From positions 1 to 10,735 of the forward strand of contig DYLE01000064.1 of the NCBI GenBank assembly GCA_020722245.1: a stretch of DNA of 10,735 nt, read 5' to 3'. The notes under the pieces were generated by a model that ran no database searches, was not told the origin of the DNA, and saw nothing but the letters and a program-made list of their open reading frames with translations. How positions within the stretch are numbered: position 1 is the first letter of the stretch; the number at the start of each line of letters is the position of its first letter. The stretch is from Desulfonema limicola (GTDB taxonomy: Bacteria > Desulfobacterota > Desulfobacteria > Desulfobacterales > Desulfosalsimonadaceae). Shown here piece by piece: positions 1 through 6,638 of this stretch. The position numbers were made by a program, and so were the translations under genes.

Positions 1-285
1 GGGGGCGCCCAGTCGAAGCTCTGGTGCCAGATCTTCGCCGATGTGCTCAACAGGGAAATTCTCAGGGTGGCGCACCCCCGGCAGGCCAACGCCCGGGGCG
101 CGGCGTTTATCGCGGCGGTGGGGCTTGACCGCATCCGGTTTGAGGATATTCCAAACCTGATACAGATAGAAGACCGCTTCTATTCAAACCCGGACAACCG
201 GGATATCTACGACCGGCTTTACTCCATCTTTCTCGAGATCTACAAAAAAAATAAAAAGCTATTCCACCGGCTCAACGCGGTTTAG
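1..285 (+). CDS. FGGY-family carbohydrate kinase (xylulokinase-like), C-terminal end only
   Basis: The frame is open from base 1 and ends at TAG 283-285, giving the last 94 residues of a protein whose start lies outside the window. It opens with GGAQSKLWCQIFADVLN and continues with QANARGAAFIAAVGL. This is the conserved C-terminal ATPase-lobe segment of FGGY kinases of the xylulokinase type, where the Gly-Gly-Ala region contributes to nucleotide binding. Such enzymes phosphorylate sugars or polyols in the cytoplasm with ATP. The true substrate cannot be told from this fragment. A GTG at 43 is in frame but falls inside the conserved domain, so it is not the start. The gene converges on the Fe-S protein gene, and their stop codons overlap by three bases (282-285 shared region). 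Confidence 0.85.
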   Translation, partial: GGAQSKLWCQIFADVLNREILRVAHPRQANARGAAFIAAVGLDRIRFEDIPNLIQIEDRFYSNPDNRDIYDRLYSIFLEIYKKNKKLFHRLNAV

Positions 286-1343
286 AGCTTCCCGCGCTCC
301 TTGGCGATCCGGATATAGGTCTCCATCCCGGTTTCCGGCGGGATATACTGCTGATCCTCGGGTTTTTTCACCAGCCTCATGGCCCCGGTGGGGCAGGTGG
401 ATACGCACAGGCCGCATCCGATGCAGCGTTTATAATTGATCTTCGCCTTCTCCTCCACCAGGTCAATGGCCTCCATCTGGCAGCGCTCCACGCAGGTGCC
501 GCATCCGATACAGGTTTCCTCGTCCACCTGGGCAAAATAATTGCTCTTTACGGCAGCCGCGGGGTTCTCCTGTTTCTTGAGGGAACGCAGGATACCGCAG
601 CAGCACCCGCAGCAGCTGCACATGCCGCCGGTATGCTGGGCGTTAAACGGCTGCATCACCAGGCCGGCTTCCTCGTTTTTCCGGGCGATCGCCTTGGCCT
701 CCTCCTTGCTGATATACCGCCCCATGCCGTTGTCTACATAATAACTGGCGTGGGAGCCGAACAGAAAACAGGTCTCCAGAGGTTTATCGCAGCCGCGCCC
801 GGCCTTTCGTGCGAGCGTCCGGCAGACGCAGTCGGCCACGGCGATCTTTGTCTGAGCGTCAAAGATCTGGTCCACATCCTCATAGGAAGCGATCGGCCAT
901 TCCGACACCAGATCCTTCTTGATGGGAATGGTCCGCATGACCGGGGTGCCAAACGCCATGATGGTCCTGCCGAAGGACTCCTCATAGTACTCGGTGACGT
1001 CCTGGGCGAGTTCCGGGTTTATGCGGCCGAGCTGAAACTCAAAAACCCCCACCACGAACGGAATGGCCGCATATCGCACCAGTTCCCCTTTTTTCTGCCG
1101 AAACAGCAGCCCCCGCCGGGCCATATCCTCCAGGTGGTCCGCCGTCTCCTTCAGCGGAAGGTTCAGACGGCCGGCGATGCTGTCGGCTGCTTCAAGCATG
1201 GGGGAGAGCTGCAGAAACATCTCCGCATCGGACGGGGTGAACAGCTGTTTTAGAATTTTAATTTCAATCTTGTTCTGGGTGGCCGGGTACCCGGTGGCCA
1301 TGTCGTCGAGCCGTTGCCTTAACTTTTCATAGATATCGTCCAT
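282..1343 (-). CDS. Multi-cluster 4Fe-4S protein with probable winged-helix N-terminus
   Basis: This is a 353-residue cytoplasmic protein with no signal peptide or membrane segment. Residues about 25-100 are helical and read like a winged-helix fold (LKETADHLEDMARRGLL followed by a basic, wing-like stretch). The middle carries CVCR (C172, C174), then C185 and C192. A dense CSCCGCCC cluster follows at 242-249. The C-terminus is a classic bacterial ferredoxin with two CxxCxxCxxxC motifs (C278/281/284/288 and C307/310/313/317), which should hold two 4Fe-4S clusters. The extra cysteines could bind further clusters. I recall this domain order as a widespread uncharacterised family in sulfate reducers and relatives. 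An electron-transfer or redox-sensing role is inference. The ATG at 1343 has a strong GAGGAGG ribosome site. The gene follows the nitroreductase by 38 bases, probably in one operon, so the two may be redox partners. Confidence 0.85.
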   Translation of the reverse strand: MDDIYEKLRQRLDDMATGYPATQNKIEIKILKQLFTPSDAEMFLQLSPMLEAADSIAGRLNLPLKETADHLEDMARRGLLFRQKKGELVRYAAIPFVVGVFEFQLGRINPELAQDVTEYYEESFGRTIMAFGTPVMRTIPIKKDLVSEWPIASYEDVDQIFDAQTKIAVADCVCRTLARKAGRGCDKPLETCFLFGSHASYYVDNGMGRYISKEEAKAIARKNEEAGLVMQPFNAQHTGGMCSCCGCCCGILRSLKKQENPAAAVKSNYFAQVDEETCIGCGTCVERCQMEAIDLVEEKAKINYKRCIGCGLCVSTCPTGAMRLVKKPEDQQYIPPETGMETYIRIAKERGKL

Positions 1344-1381
1344 GTCTTCCCCTCCTCAACGAATAAACGGTGATGCAAGAT

Positions 1382-2206
1382 TTATTTCCATGTGATCTTT
1401 GGGGTCTTTCGAAGCGGCAGCCGGTGATAGGTGTATTTTGAATATCCCACCATCATGGCCCCCATGCAGGTATGCCCTTCCGGCAGGCCGAGGGCTTTCT
1501 GCAGGGGTGGCCAGAACGCGGCGGCCGCGTGAAAAAAACCGGCCCAGCAGGCGCCAAGCCCCAAAGGCAGGGCCGCCAGTTCCAGGTAGGCCAGGGCAAT
1601 GGTGCAGGAGGACTGGGCGGTCAGGTCTTTTGCCGATGCATGGGCCACAATCAGATGAGGAGCGCCGTGGCAGATCACGTCCATGCCCAGTTCCCAGCCC
1701 GCCACCACCATATCCATATGCATTTTCCGGGCGAACTCCGGCTGCTCCCGAAGCATGTACCGCATCCAGTCCACCACCATGCCGGTCAGGCGGCGCAGTT
1801 GTTCGGTCTCATAAACAACATGCCAGCGCACCGGCTGAAGGTTGTGCCCGGAAGGCGCATAGGCGGCCGTTTGAATCAGCCGGGTCAGGGTCTGCCGATC
1901 CACCGGGTCCTTTCGGTAGTTGCGGATGGATCGGCGGCTGCGCAGGAAGTGCTCCGCCTGCTCGGGTGTCAGCAGCCATTCCTTTCGCACCGGAGGGCAC
2001 TGGTCCGGGCTCATGCTTCGGTGAGACAGCGCTCCTGTGGGGCAGACCGCCACGCAATGCCCGCAGTTGATGCAAAGATTTTGGGCGCCGCGCACCGGCT
2101 CGGGAACCGACCGGCGATCTTTTAACACCAGGATCTTCATGGGACACTCGGCCACGCAGACGCCGTCGCGGTTGCAGGCATCGGGATTGACCTGGATCAG
2201 GTTCAT
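1382..2206 (-). CDS. Nitroreductase-family flavoprotein with N-terminal ferredoxin domain
   Basis: This is a 274-residue fusion. Residues 1-60 are a two-cluster ferredoxin-like domain: C11-x5-C17-x3-C21-P, then C45-x2-C48-x2-C51-x3-C55-P. The rest is a nitroreductase fold with the FMN-contact segment RRSIRNY (91-97), APSGHNLQP (117-125) and the late GLGACWAG segment (216-223). In known relatives, electrons enter through the Fe-S clusters and reduce a substrate at FMN; the physiological substrate is often unknown. In the first cluster motif an Asp (D14) stands where a cysteine normally does. I chose the ATG at 2206 because AAGGAG lies just upstream and translation then begins MNLIQVNPDAC. The open frame extends to 2281, but that extension runs through a 10-base homopolymer and is leader. 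The gene lies 38 bases upstream of the Fe-S protein gene and downstream of a palindromic operator-like site. Confidence 0.9.
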   Translation of the reverse strand: MNLIQVNPDACNRDGVCVAECPMKILVLKDRRSVPEPVRGAQNLCINCGHCVAVCPTGALSHRSMSPDQCPPVRKEWLLTPEQAEHFLRSRRSIRNYRKDPVDRQTLTRLIQTAAYAPSGHNLQPVRWHVVYETEQLRRLTGMVVDWMRYMLREQPEFARKMHMDMVVAGWELGMDVICHGAPHLIVAHASAKDLTAQSSCTIALAYLELAALPLGLGACWAGFFHAAAAFWPPLQKALGLPEGHTCMGAMMVGYSKYTYHRLPLRKTPKITWK

Positions 2207-2249
2207 GGTTTCTCCTTTTGGATTGTAAAAAAAAAAGAAGTTTGAGAAC

Positions 2250-2278
2250 AGCTTACGCAGAAACAAACAGGCTGTCAA
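2250..2278 (-). promoter_or_regulatory. Candidate sigma-70 promoter of the nitroreductase / Fe-S protein pair
   Basis: On the minus strand a perfect TTGACA (2278-2273) is followed after 17 bases by TAAGCT (2255-2250). The -35 box matches consensus fully, but the -10 box matches at only three of six positions. It would place the transcript start near 2243 and leave a leader of about 37 bases that contains a run of ten T. The weak -10 means the true start could differ. A TATTTT at 2287-2282, next to the palindrome, is an alternative -10. Confidence 0.4.
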
Positions 2279-2288
2279 CAAAAAATAG

Positions 2289-2302
2289 AACGAACGTTCG
2301 TT
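2289..2302. promoter_or_regulatory. Perfect 14-bp palindrome, TetR-type operator candidate
   Basis: AACGAACGTTCGTT is an exact palindrome of 14 bases, centred about 90 bases upstream of the nitroreductase ATG and 11 bases upstream of the TTGACA box. GAACG/CGTTC half-sites of this kind are typical of operators for TetR-family dimers. No regulator gene lies in the window, so the protein would act from elsewhere. Whether it represses or activates cannot be told. Its place upstream of the best -35 box would suit activation, or repression of an alternative promoter that overlaps it. Confidence 0.55.
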
Positions 2303-2340
2303 TTTTAAGAATGGGGCTGACCCTTAACAATCAAACCCCT

Positions 2341-2799
2341 TCACAGGAGGGCTCTTAAGACCTTCATGACCAGGGCATAGATCTCCGGCGACTTGCTGGC
2401 CCGGGGACCAGCCACGTTTAAAACCGAAATCCTGTTTTCCTGAATCCAGGTTTCAATTTGAGCGGCAGCCTGAAGCTCCGGCACCTGGGCCAGATCAAGA
2501 TGCAGGCAGGGCTTCTGATACCTGCGGGCCAGGGACATGGTCAGGGCCGACCCGCCGTTTAAGGTTCCGTTGCCGAAGATCAGGGTGCCGTCCGAATCCA
2601 TGACGTTTTTTTCCGTTCGTTCATTGTATTCGGCGGTCTGAGTTTCCCGAACCTTATACCGCTTAGGAAGCGGCCCATCCTCAGCCATGCGTCCTTTCGG
2701 AACCCATCCGCCGTGCGGAATCCGGCTTTCAATGGCAAAGTCAAGGGCCGCCCGGTCCGCCCCGGTCTGGCCGCCGGATATAATCTTTTTGATGCGCAT
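2341..2799 (-). CDS. YpsA-related SLOG-family protein (putative molybdenum carrier type)
   Basis: The protein has 152 residues. It starts MRIKKIISGGQTGADRAALD, the glycine-rich nucleotide-binding signature of the family annotated as putative molybdenum carrier, now placed in the SLOG/YpsA Rossmann-like superfamily. GGWVPKGRMAEDG (30-42) and the NGTLNGGSALT stretch (77-87) also fit that family and its usual length. Proteins of this superfamily bind nucleotides or nucleotide-derived ligands, and the function of this branch is not established. I prefer the ATG at 2799. A TTG at 2814 would add five residues, but neither start has a clear ribosome site. The gene starts about 40 bases after the Sel1-protein stop codon and may be read from the same transcript. 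Confidence 0.85.
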   Translation of the reverse strand: MRIKKIISGGQTGADRAALDFAIESRIPHGGWVPKGRMAEDGPLPKRYKVRETQTAEYNERTEKNVMDSDGTLIFGNGTLNGGSALTMSLARRYQKPCLHLDLAQVPELQAAAQIETWIQENRISVLNVAGPRASKSPEIYALVMKVLRALL

Positions 2800-2839
2800 A
2801 AATGTTTTATGCAACCCGGTGATTCCGGGTAAAAAAAAC

Positions 2840-4486
2840 CTACAGGAGGATTTTCTTATACAACCTGTTGAACAGGGCTTCGGCCTCGGCGACCTGATCC
2901 GGGGTCATCCTGTCCTTGATGAGTTCGCGCTGATCGGATGCGATCCCTTCACCCTGGGCCGCCACCAGCGACATCCATGCATAGGCCCTCACATCATCCT
3001 GTTCAACCCCGTGCCCGTTGAAATACATGAGAGCCAGGCTGTACTGGGCCTCGACATTCCCCTGCTCGGCCGCAGCGCTGTACCACTTGAAGGCCTTTTC
3101 AAAATCCCGGTCCAGTCCGATGCCGTTGTAGCACATCCCAGCAAACCGGTATTGGGAATAGGCGTTCCCTTTTATGGCGGCGCGTTCATGCCATATGGCG
3201 GCCTGCTTTAAATCCCGGGGCACTCCCAGGCCGTTATCGTATAAAACCCCCAGCCGCTGCATGGCCTGGTCGCACCCGGCATCGGCCGATTTATGATACC
3301 ACTCCAGGGCTTTTTGAAAATCCTTGGGGATCCCCTTCTCGCCGTTCTCATGCATGACGCCCATGGCAAAGGCGGCCTCGCTGCTGCCGCTCTCAACCGC
3401 CTTATTGAGCCATTCCATGCCCTTGGCCGGGTCCTTTTCCTTTCCGAGACTGCCGTTGAAATACATCATGGCCATCCGGTACATGGCGGGCGGATACTGG
3501 GCGTCAAGCGCCCGTTCATACCAGTAAAGCGATTCAGCCTGATCCGGAGGCACACCCTGCCCCTGCTCATAGATCACGCCCAGGCAGTACATGGCGGGCA
3601 GCGAACCGCTGTCCGCCGCCTTTTTAAACCATTCCAGGGCCTGCTCGTAATCCCGCTCGACGCCTTCCCCGTTGAAATAGATCATGCCGAGGCTGAACTG
3701 GGCCTGGGAAAGTCCCAGCAAATGGGCGCTTTTATACCACTTGATCGCCTCCGCATAGTCCTGGGGAACCCCCTCGCCGCTGTAAAACATATCCGCCAGA
3801 TTCAGCTGGGCCTGGCCATACCCCTCCTCCGCCGCCTTTTTATACCATTTGGCGGCCTTTTCCAGGTCCCGGCTGAACCCTTCTCCATTGTCATACAAGA
3901 CCCCCACGCTGTAATCATACACCGGCAGGGAGGTCTTGTTTCCCGCGGCCTTCAGGTACCAGATGGCGGCTTCCTGATCGTCCTTTTCCATGCCCTCCCC
4001 GGAATAAAGCATGCTGGCGTAGCTGTACTGGGACAGGCCGTAGCCCTGATCAGCCGCCATTTTGTAATAGGTTATGGCCTTTCCATAATCCTGGGCCACC
4101 CCCTGACCGGTCTGATACATGTACCCCAGGGTGTACTGGGCGGCGGCACCGCCCAGTTCGGCGGCCTGCAAAAACAGCTCCTCGGCCTTTTTATAGTCCT
4201 GGACAACCCCCTGCCCTTTATAATACCGAATCCCCTGGTTGGTGAGATCCAGCATCTTGGGGTCCGGCGGGGTCACCTTGCGGGGAAAAGTCCGGGCCTC
4301 CGGTGCCTGGGCCTCCATTACCGCTTTTTCAGCCTCCTGGATTTTAAGCGGCTGCTCCGCCTGCAGGCTGTCATCGGCCGCGTCGGCCTTTGCCCCGGCA
4401 TTTAAAGGATCAGCCCCTAGAATCAAAAAAAAGGCAAAACCAAGGATCATTCCAGCCCGCAGGCTGAATCCATTAAAGCACCTCAT
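2840..4486 (-). CDS. Secreted Sel1-repeat (TPR-like) protein, 12 repeats
   Basis: The protein has 548 residues. The N-terminus (MRCFNGFSLR, then a hydrophobic stretch at about 11-25) reads as a signal peptide with likely cleavage near ADPLNA-GA, so it should be exported to the periplasm or envelope. A low-complexity segment (about 30-78) leads into twelve tandem Sel1 repeats of about 36 residues between 79 and 512, each with the pattern ALGxMYxxGxGVxxDxxxAxxWYxKAAxxG. The last ends in the AYAWMSLVAAQG form common at the end of Sel1 arrays. A short helical tail follows. Sel1 repeats form a superhelical protein-binding scaffold; partners are unknown. The ATG at 4486 has GGGAG nine bases upstream. 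The gene is divergent from the unknown gene at 4723. Confidence 0.92.
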   Translation of the reverse strand: MRCFNGFSLRAGMILGFAFFLILGADPLNAGAKADAADDSLQAEQPLKIQEAEKAVMEAQAPEARTFPRKVTPPDPKMLDLTNQGIRYYKGQGVVQDYKKAEELFLQAAELGGAAAQYTLGYMYQTGQGVAQDYGKAITYYKMAADQGYGLSQYSYASMLYSGEGMEKDDQEAAIWYLKAAGNKTSLPVYDYSVGVLYDNGEGFSRDLEKAAKWYKKAAEEGYGQAQLNLADMFYSGEGVPQDYAEAIKWYKSAHLLGLSQAQFSLGMIYFNGEGVERDYEQALEWFKKAADSGSLPAMYCLGVIYEQGQGVPPDQAESLYWYERALDAQYPPAMYRMAMMYFNGSLGKEKDPAKGMEWLNKAVESGSSEAAFAMGVMHENGEKGIPKDFQKALEWYHKSADAGCDQAMQRLGVLYDNGLGVPRDLKQAAIWHERAAIKGNAYSQYRFAGMCYNGIGLDRDFEKAFKWYSAAAEQGNVEAQYSLALMYFNGHGVEQDDVRAYAWMSLVAAQGEGIASDQRELIKDRMTPDQVAEAEALFNRLYKKILL

Positions 4487-4567
4487 CGCTTTTCTCCCGG
4501 CCGAAAGGTTAAGAGATAAAACTATCTTGAAATATTAATAAAAAATGCCCAACGCAAAAAAAAAAGT

Positions 4568-4697
4568 CAAGGCTTTTATCGCCTCAAAAATCCAGGGATG
4601 AAAAAGACCCGCCGCCAAACGATGATTGCGAAGCCTTGTATCCCTGGTGTATCATAGAATCATCGTTTTATCTTTTCATCCAAAAGAAGGCTTTTGG
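4568..4697. repeat. Cluster of interlocking inverted and direct repeats between divergent genes
   Basis: Perfect inverted pairs are CAAGGCTT/AAGCCTTG (4568-4575, 4631-4638), CCAGGGAT/ATCCCTGG (4592-4599, 4640-4647), AAACGATGATT/AATCATCGTTT (4617-4627, 4658-4668) and GGATGAAAA/TTTTCATCC (4596-4604, 4673-4681). A local hairpin CCAAAAG-AAGG-CTTTTGG covers 4680-4697. The first three pairs cross one another, so they cannot all form in one simple hairpin; the last two pairs nest. AAGGCTTTT and ATCCAGG also recur in direct order at 4569/4590 and 4687/4699. The region is the regulatory space of the Sel1 gene and of the unknown gene. It could hold operators or a switching leader RNA, but no known family is recognised. 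Confidence 0.5.
4626..4655 (+). promoter_or_regulatory. Candidate promoter of the unknown plus-strand gene
   Basis: TTGCGA (4626-4631) and TATCAT (4650-4655) match sigma-70 boxes at four and five of six positions with an 18-base spacer. Transcription would start near 4662, about 60 bases before the chosen GTG. The two arms of the 11-bp inverted repeat (4617-4627 and 4658-4668) flank this promoter, their centres 41 bases apart, about four helical turns. That would suit a bound regulator that loops the DNA, but this is inference. Confidence 0.35.
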
Positions 4698-4722
4698 CAT
4701 CCAGGCCAAAAAAGAGGCGCAG

Positions 4723-5589
4723 GTGGAACCACCGGCTGGGGAAAACAGGCATCGGCTGCTTGCCGACAGGATTGCAGCAGTCCTGTCGGGCCGCACCGTT
4801 TTAGATCAAAAGACCATGGACTACATCGATTCCACCCATGCCGCAGCCTCCATGGACAGCCTTCTACCCATCCTCTCCGATCCGGAAAACAGCGAGGCAG
4901 AAACGATCTACGAACTTTTGTTTTTTCCGACCCAAACGGTTCAGGAGCAGCTCGAACCGATCCTTTCGCAAAACGCCTATGATGATCCGGGGGTTTTGGC
5001 CGTGATCGACCTGTTGATTCAAAAACAGCTTCAAACCCGAATCTGTCTTCCGGATCAAAAAAAAGAGGTTTGCCTTCACATTCCGGACTTTGCCATTCGG
5101 CAGTTTGTTTACCGCCTGCATATCACCAGAAAACTCCATCCAACCCTCTCGCAGACCCTGGCCCGGTGCGTACCAGACGAAAAACAGATCAACCGAATCC
5201 GGGTTCAGATACGAAACGCCAGGATCAGCGATTCCCAGGAGGGTATCGCGTTTTTACGCCGGTTTATTGAAAAAACCCACTCTTTCCCGGACCTGCTTGA
5301 GAAGGCGCTGCCGCTGATTTTGGATTTTTTGGATCAGATCAAGCCCGAAGCAGAGGTGGACCCAGAGTTTCTGCGAACAAAACAGCTCTATGCACGGATG
5401 CTGGAGCAGGCGAGCCGGATCGAACAGGCGTTAAAGGATCACGCGGTGGAATCCCTGATGCTGAAAGGGATCTCCATTCCCGCCGTCAACATTCAAGAGA
5501 CGAAAAAAAAGATCGAAATTTTGGATCAGGTCTGCGCCTTGATGGCCATCCCATCCGATCCCAAGGGCCCTGAATCCCCGGCAAGGTAG
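4723..5589 (+). CDS. Hypothetical protein, helical, no recognised family
   Basis: I do not recognise this protein. From the GTG at 4723 it has 288 residues and looks soluble and mostly alpha-helical: no signal peptide, no membrane segment and no nucleotide- or metal-binding motif that I can see. It is rich in Leu, Gln, Glu and Lys. The segment RRFIEKTHSFPDLLEKALPL (about 179-198) and the charged C-terminal helices (about 215-272) suggest a helical-bundle or repeat-like scaffold. The start is uncertain. The frame is open upstream, and a TTG at 4636 would give 317 residues but has no ribosome site. GTG 4723 has GAGG five bases upstream, and the protein then begins MEPPAGENRHRLLADRIAAV. It is a lone plus-strand gene between two minus-strand blocks and converges on the TPR lipoprotein gene, with 25 bases between the stops. 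Confidence 0.7.
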   Translation: MEPPAGENRHRLLADRIAAVLSGRTVLDQKTMDYIDSTHAAASMDSLLPILSDPENSEAETIYELLFFPTQTVQEQLEPILSQNAYDDPGVLAVIDLLIQKQLQTRICLPDQKKEVCLHIPDFAIRQFVYRLHITRKLHPTLSQTLARCVPDEKQINRIRVQIRNARISDSQEGIAFLRRFIEKTHSFPDLLEKALPLILDFLDQIKPEAEVDPEFLRTKQLYARMLEQASRIEQALKDHAVESLMLKGISIPAVNIQETKKKIEILDQVCALMAIPSDPKGPESPAR

Positions 5590-5614
5590 ACTTTCATAAA
5601 GAGAAAAGAAGCCG

Positions 5615-6385
5615 CTACTGCAAGGTCCAGATCTCCTCTGCTGCCTTTTCGGCCTTTTCCTTCAACTGGGGGGTATCGGCGATCTCCGCGGCCTTCTTAA
5701 AGGTGTCGTAGGCCTTGCGGTACTCCTGGCCTAATTTGTAGGCCTCCGCCAGATCCAGATAAAGCCTGGCCTCCTTGGGCGCAGACGCCACCGCCTTCTC
5801 CAACACGGCGACGGCCTCCGCATACCGGCCTGTAGCGGTATAGACAAGCCCCAGGCCGTCCAAGGCTTTTGGGAAATCGGCGTTAATCTCCAGTGCCTGG
5901 TTGTAATAATCAATGGCCCGGTCATAGTCTTTCAACTTATAATAGGCGAAACCCAGGTTGGTTAAGGCAAAATGCGGGGTGGCGTAGAGCAGGTCGTCTG
6001 CAATCGGAAGGAAGCATTCGATGGCCGCATGCCAGTCCTCCTTCTCCAGGTATGCGGTTCCCAGGTTGTTGCGCGCCGCCGAAAAATCCGGTTTGAGCTT
6101 TAACGCGTATTTGAAATGCGTAATCGCCAGATCCGGATTTTTCTTTGCAAGGTAGGCATACCCGAGATCGTTCTGCAAAAAAGGGTCCTTTGCATAAATC
6201 TTTTCAGCCTTGAGCAGCTCCCGCAGGGCCCGGGTATGCTCCCCCTCCTTCATATACGCCTCGCCGAGGTCCCTGGCGGCCCTTGCCCTCTCTTTCTTTT
6301 TTGCCGCTGAACACCCGAAGCTGCAGGCGACAAGGCTTACGGATAAAATAAGAACCCCCCATCGAACCCAACCCCCTGTTTTCAT
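5615..6385 (-). CDS. TPR-repeat lipoprotein, PilF/PilW-like
   Basis: The protein has 256 residues. The N-terminus MKTGGWVRWG plus a hydrophobic stretch ends in the lipobox LVAC with Cys21 as the likely lipidated residue, so it should be an envelope lipoprotein. About six TPR units fill residues 34-240; clear ones are FLQNDLGYAYLAKKNPDLAI, RNNLGTAYLEKEDWHAAIE and ALTNLGFAYYKLKDYDRAID. The layout matches the outer-membrane PilF/PilW lipoproteins that help assemble the type IV pilus secretin, particularly the deltaproteobacterial form. No other pilus gene is in the window, so this role is tentative. I chose the ATG at 6385 because GAGGGGG precedes it and the signal peptide starts there. The frame stays open to 6547, but that part runs into the palindromic element. 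The gene follows the LysM gene across that element. Confidence 0.82.
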   Translation of the reverse strand: MKTGGWVRWGVLILSVSLVACSFGCSAAKKKERARAARDLGEAYMKEGEHTRALRELLKAEKIYAKDPFLQNDLGYAYLAKKNPDLAITHFKYALKLKPDFSAARNNLGTAYLEKEDWHAAIECFLPIADDLLYATPHFALTNLGFAYYKLKDYDRAIDYYNQALEINADFPKALDGLGLVYTATGRYAEAVAVLEKAVASAPKEARLYLDLAEAYKLGQEYRKAYDTFKKAAEIADTPQLKEKAEKAAEEIWTLQ

Positions 6386-6416
6386 AAAACCCCCTCTGTT
6401 TGTTTGATCCAAAAAG

Positions 6417-6606
6417 GATGCTCTCGTAAAAAGTCGGCTGTGAGCGAGATTGAGGCTTTCGGGGGAAAAAGCGGTTTTTATTGAATGCGTTAAAAATTGC
6501 AAGCTGTTTGAGGCGCTTGCGCCGAGTTTTTGCAATTTAGCATTCAAGAAAAATCGCGCCCCGAAAGACTCACGAAGCGAACAGTTTGACTTTTTACGGT
6601 TCCATC
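6417..6606. mobile_element. MITE-like imperfect palindrome, about 190 bp, with flanking direct repeats
   Basis: The ends are GATG-N4-CGTAAAAAGTC (6417-6435) and GACTTTTTACG-N4-CATC (6588-6606). Inward, further matching blocks pair in order: CTTTCGGGG (6456-6464) with CCCCGAAAG (6559-6567), TTGAATGC (6481-6488) with GCATTCAA (6540-6547), AAATTGCAA (6494-6502) with TTGCAATTT (6530-6538), and GGCGC (6512-6516) with GCGCC (6519-6523) around a TT centre. AAAAAG directly abuts both ends (6411-6416 and 6607-6612), as a target-site duplication would, although that sequence is low in complexity. It has no coding capacity. It fills the gap between the LysM and TPR genes, and its RNA would form a long hairpin in either orientation, perhaps separating their transcripts. 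I recall similar CGTAAAAAGTC-ended hairpins scattered in Desulfobacterales genomes. Confidence 0.65.
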
Positions 6607-6638
6607 AAAAAGGACAGCTCGGCTTTTTCAAGGCCCTC

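Noticed and set aside
2814..2839. Hairpin ACCCGG-TGATT-CCGGGT next to a run of eight A as a terminator
   Set aside because: For the minus-strand genes the T run comes before the hairpin, not after it, so it does not fit an intrinsic terminator; a plus-strand transcript would meet A, not T. It may still shape the leader of the YpsA-type gene.
2840..4250. CRISPR or other DNA repeat array suggested by regular ~108-base similarity
   Set aside because: The period is the 36-residue Sel1 repeat in a coding frame, with diverged units and no constant repeat/spacer structure.
3293..4405. 370-codon plus-strand open frame opposite the Sel1-repeat gene
   Set aside because: Its repeats are only the antisense image of the Sel1 repeats.
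6386..6547. N-terminal extension of the TPR lipoprotein
   Set aside because: It runs through the palindromic element, while the ATG at 6385 has a ribosome site and begins a proper lipoprotein signal peptide.
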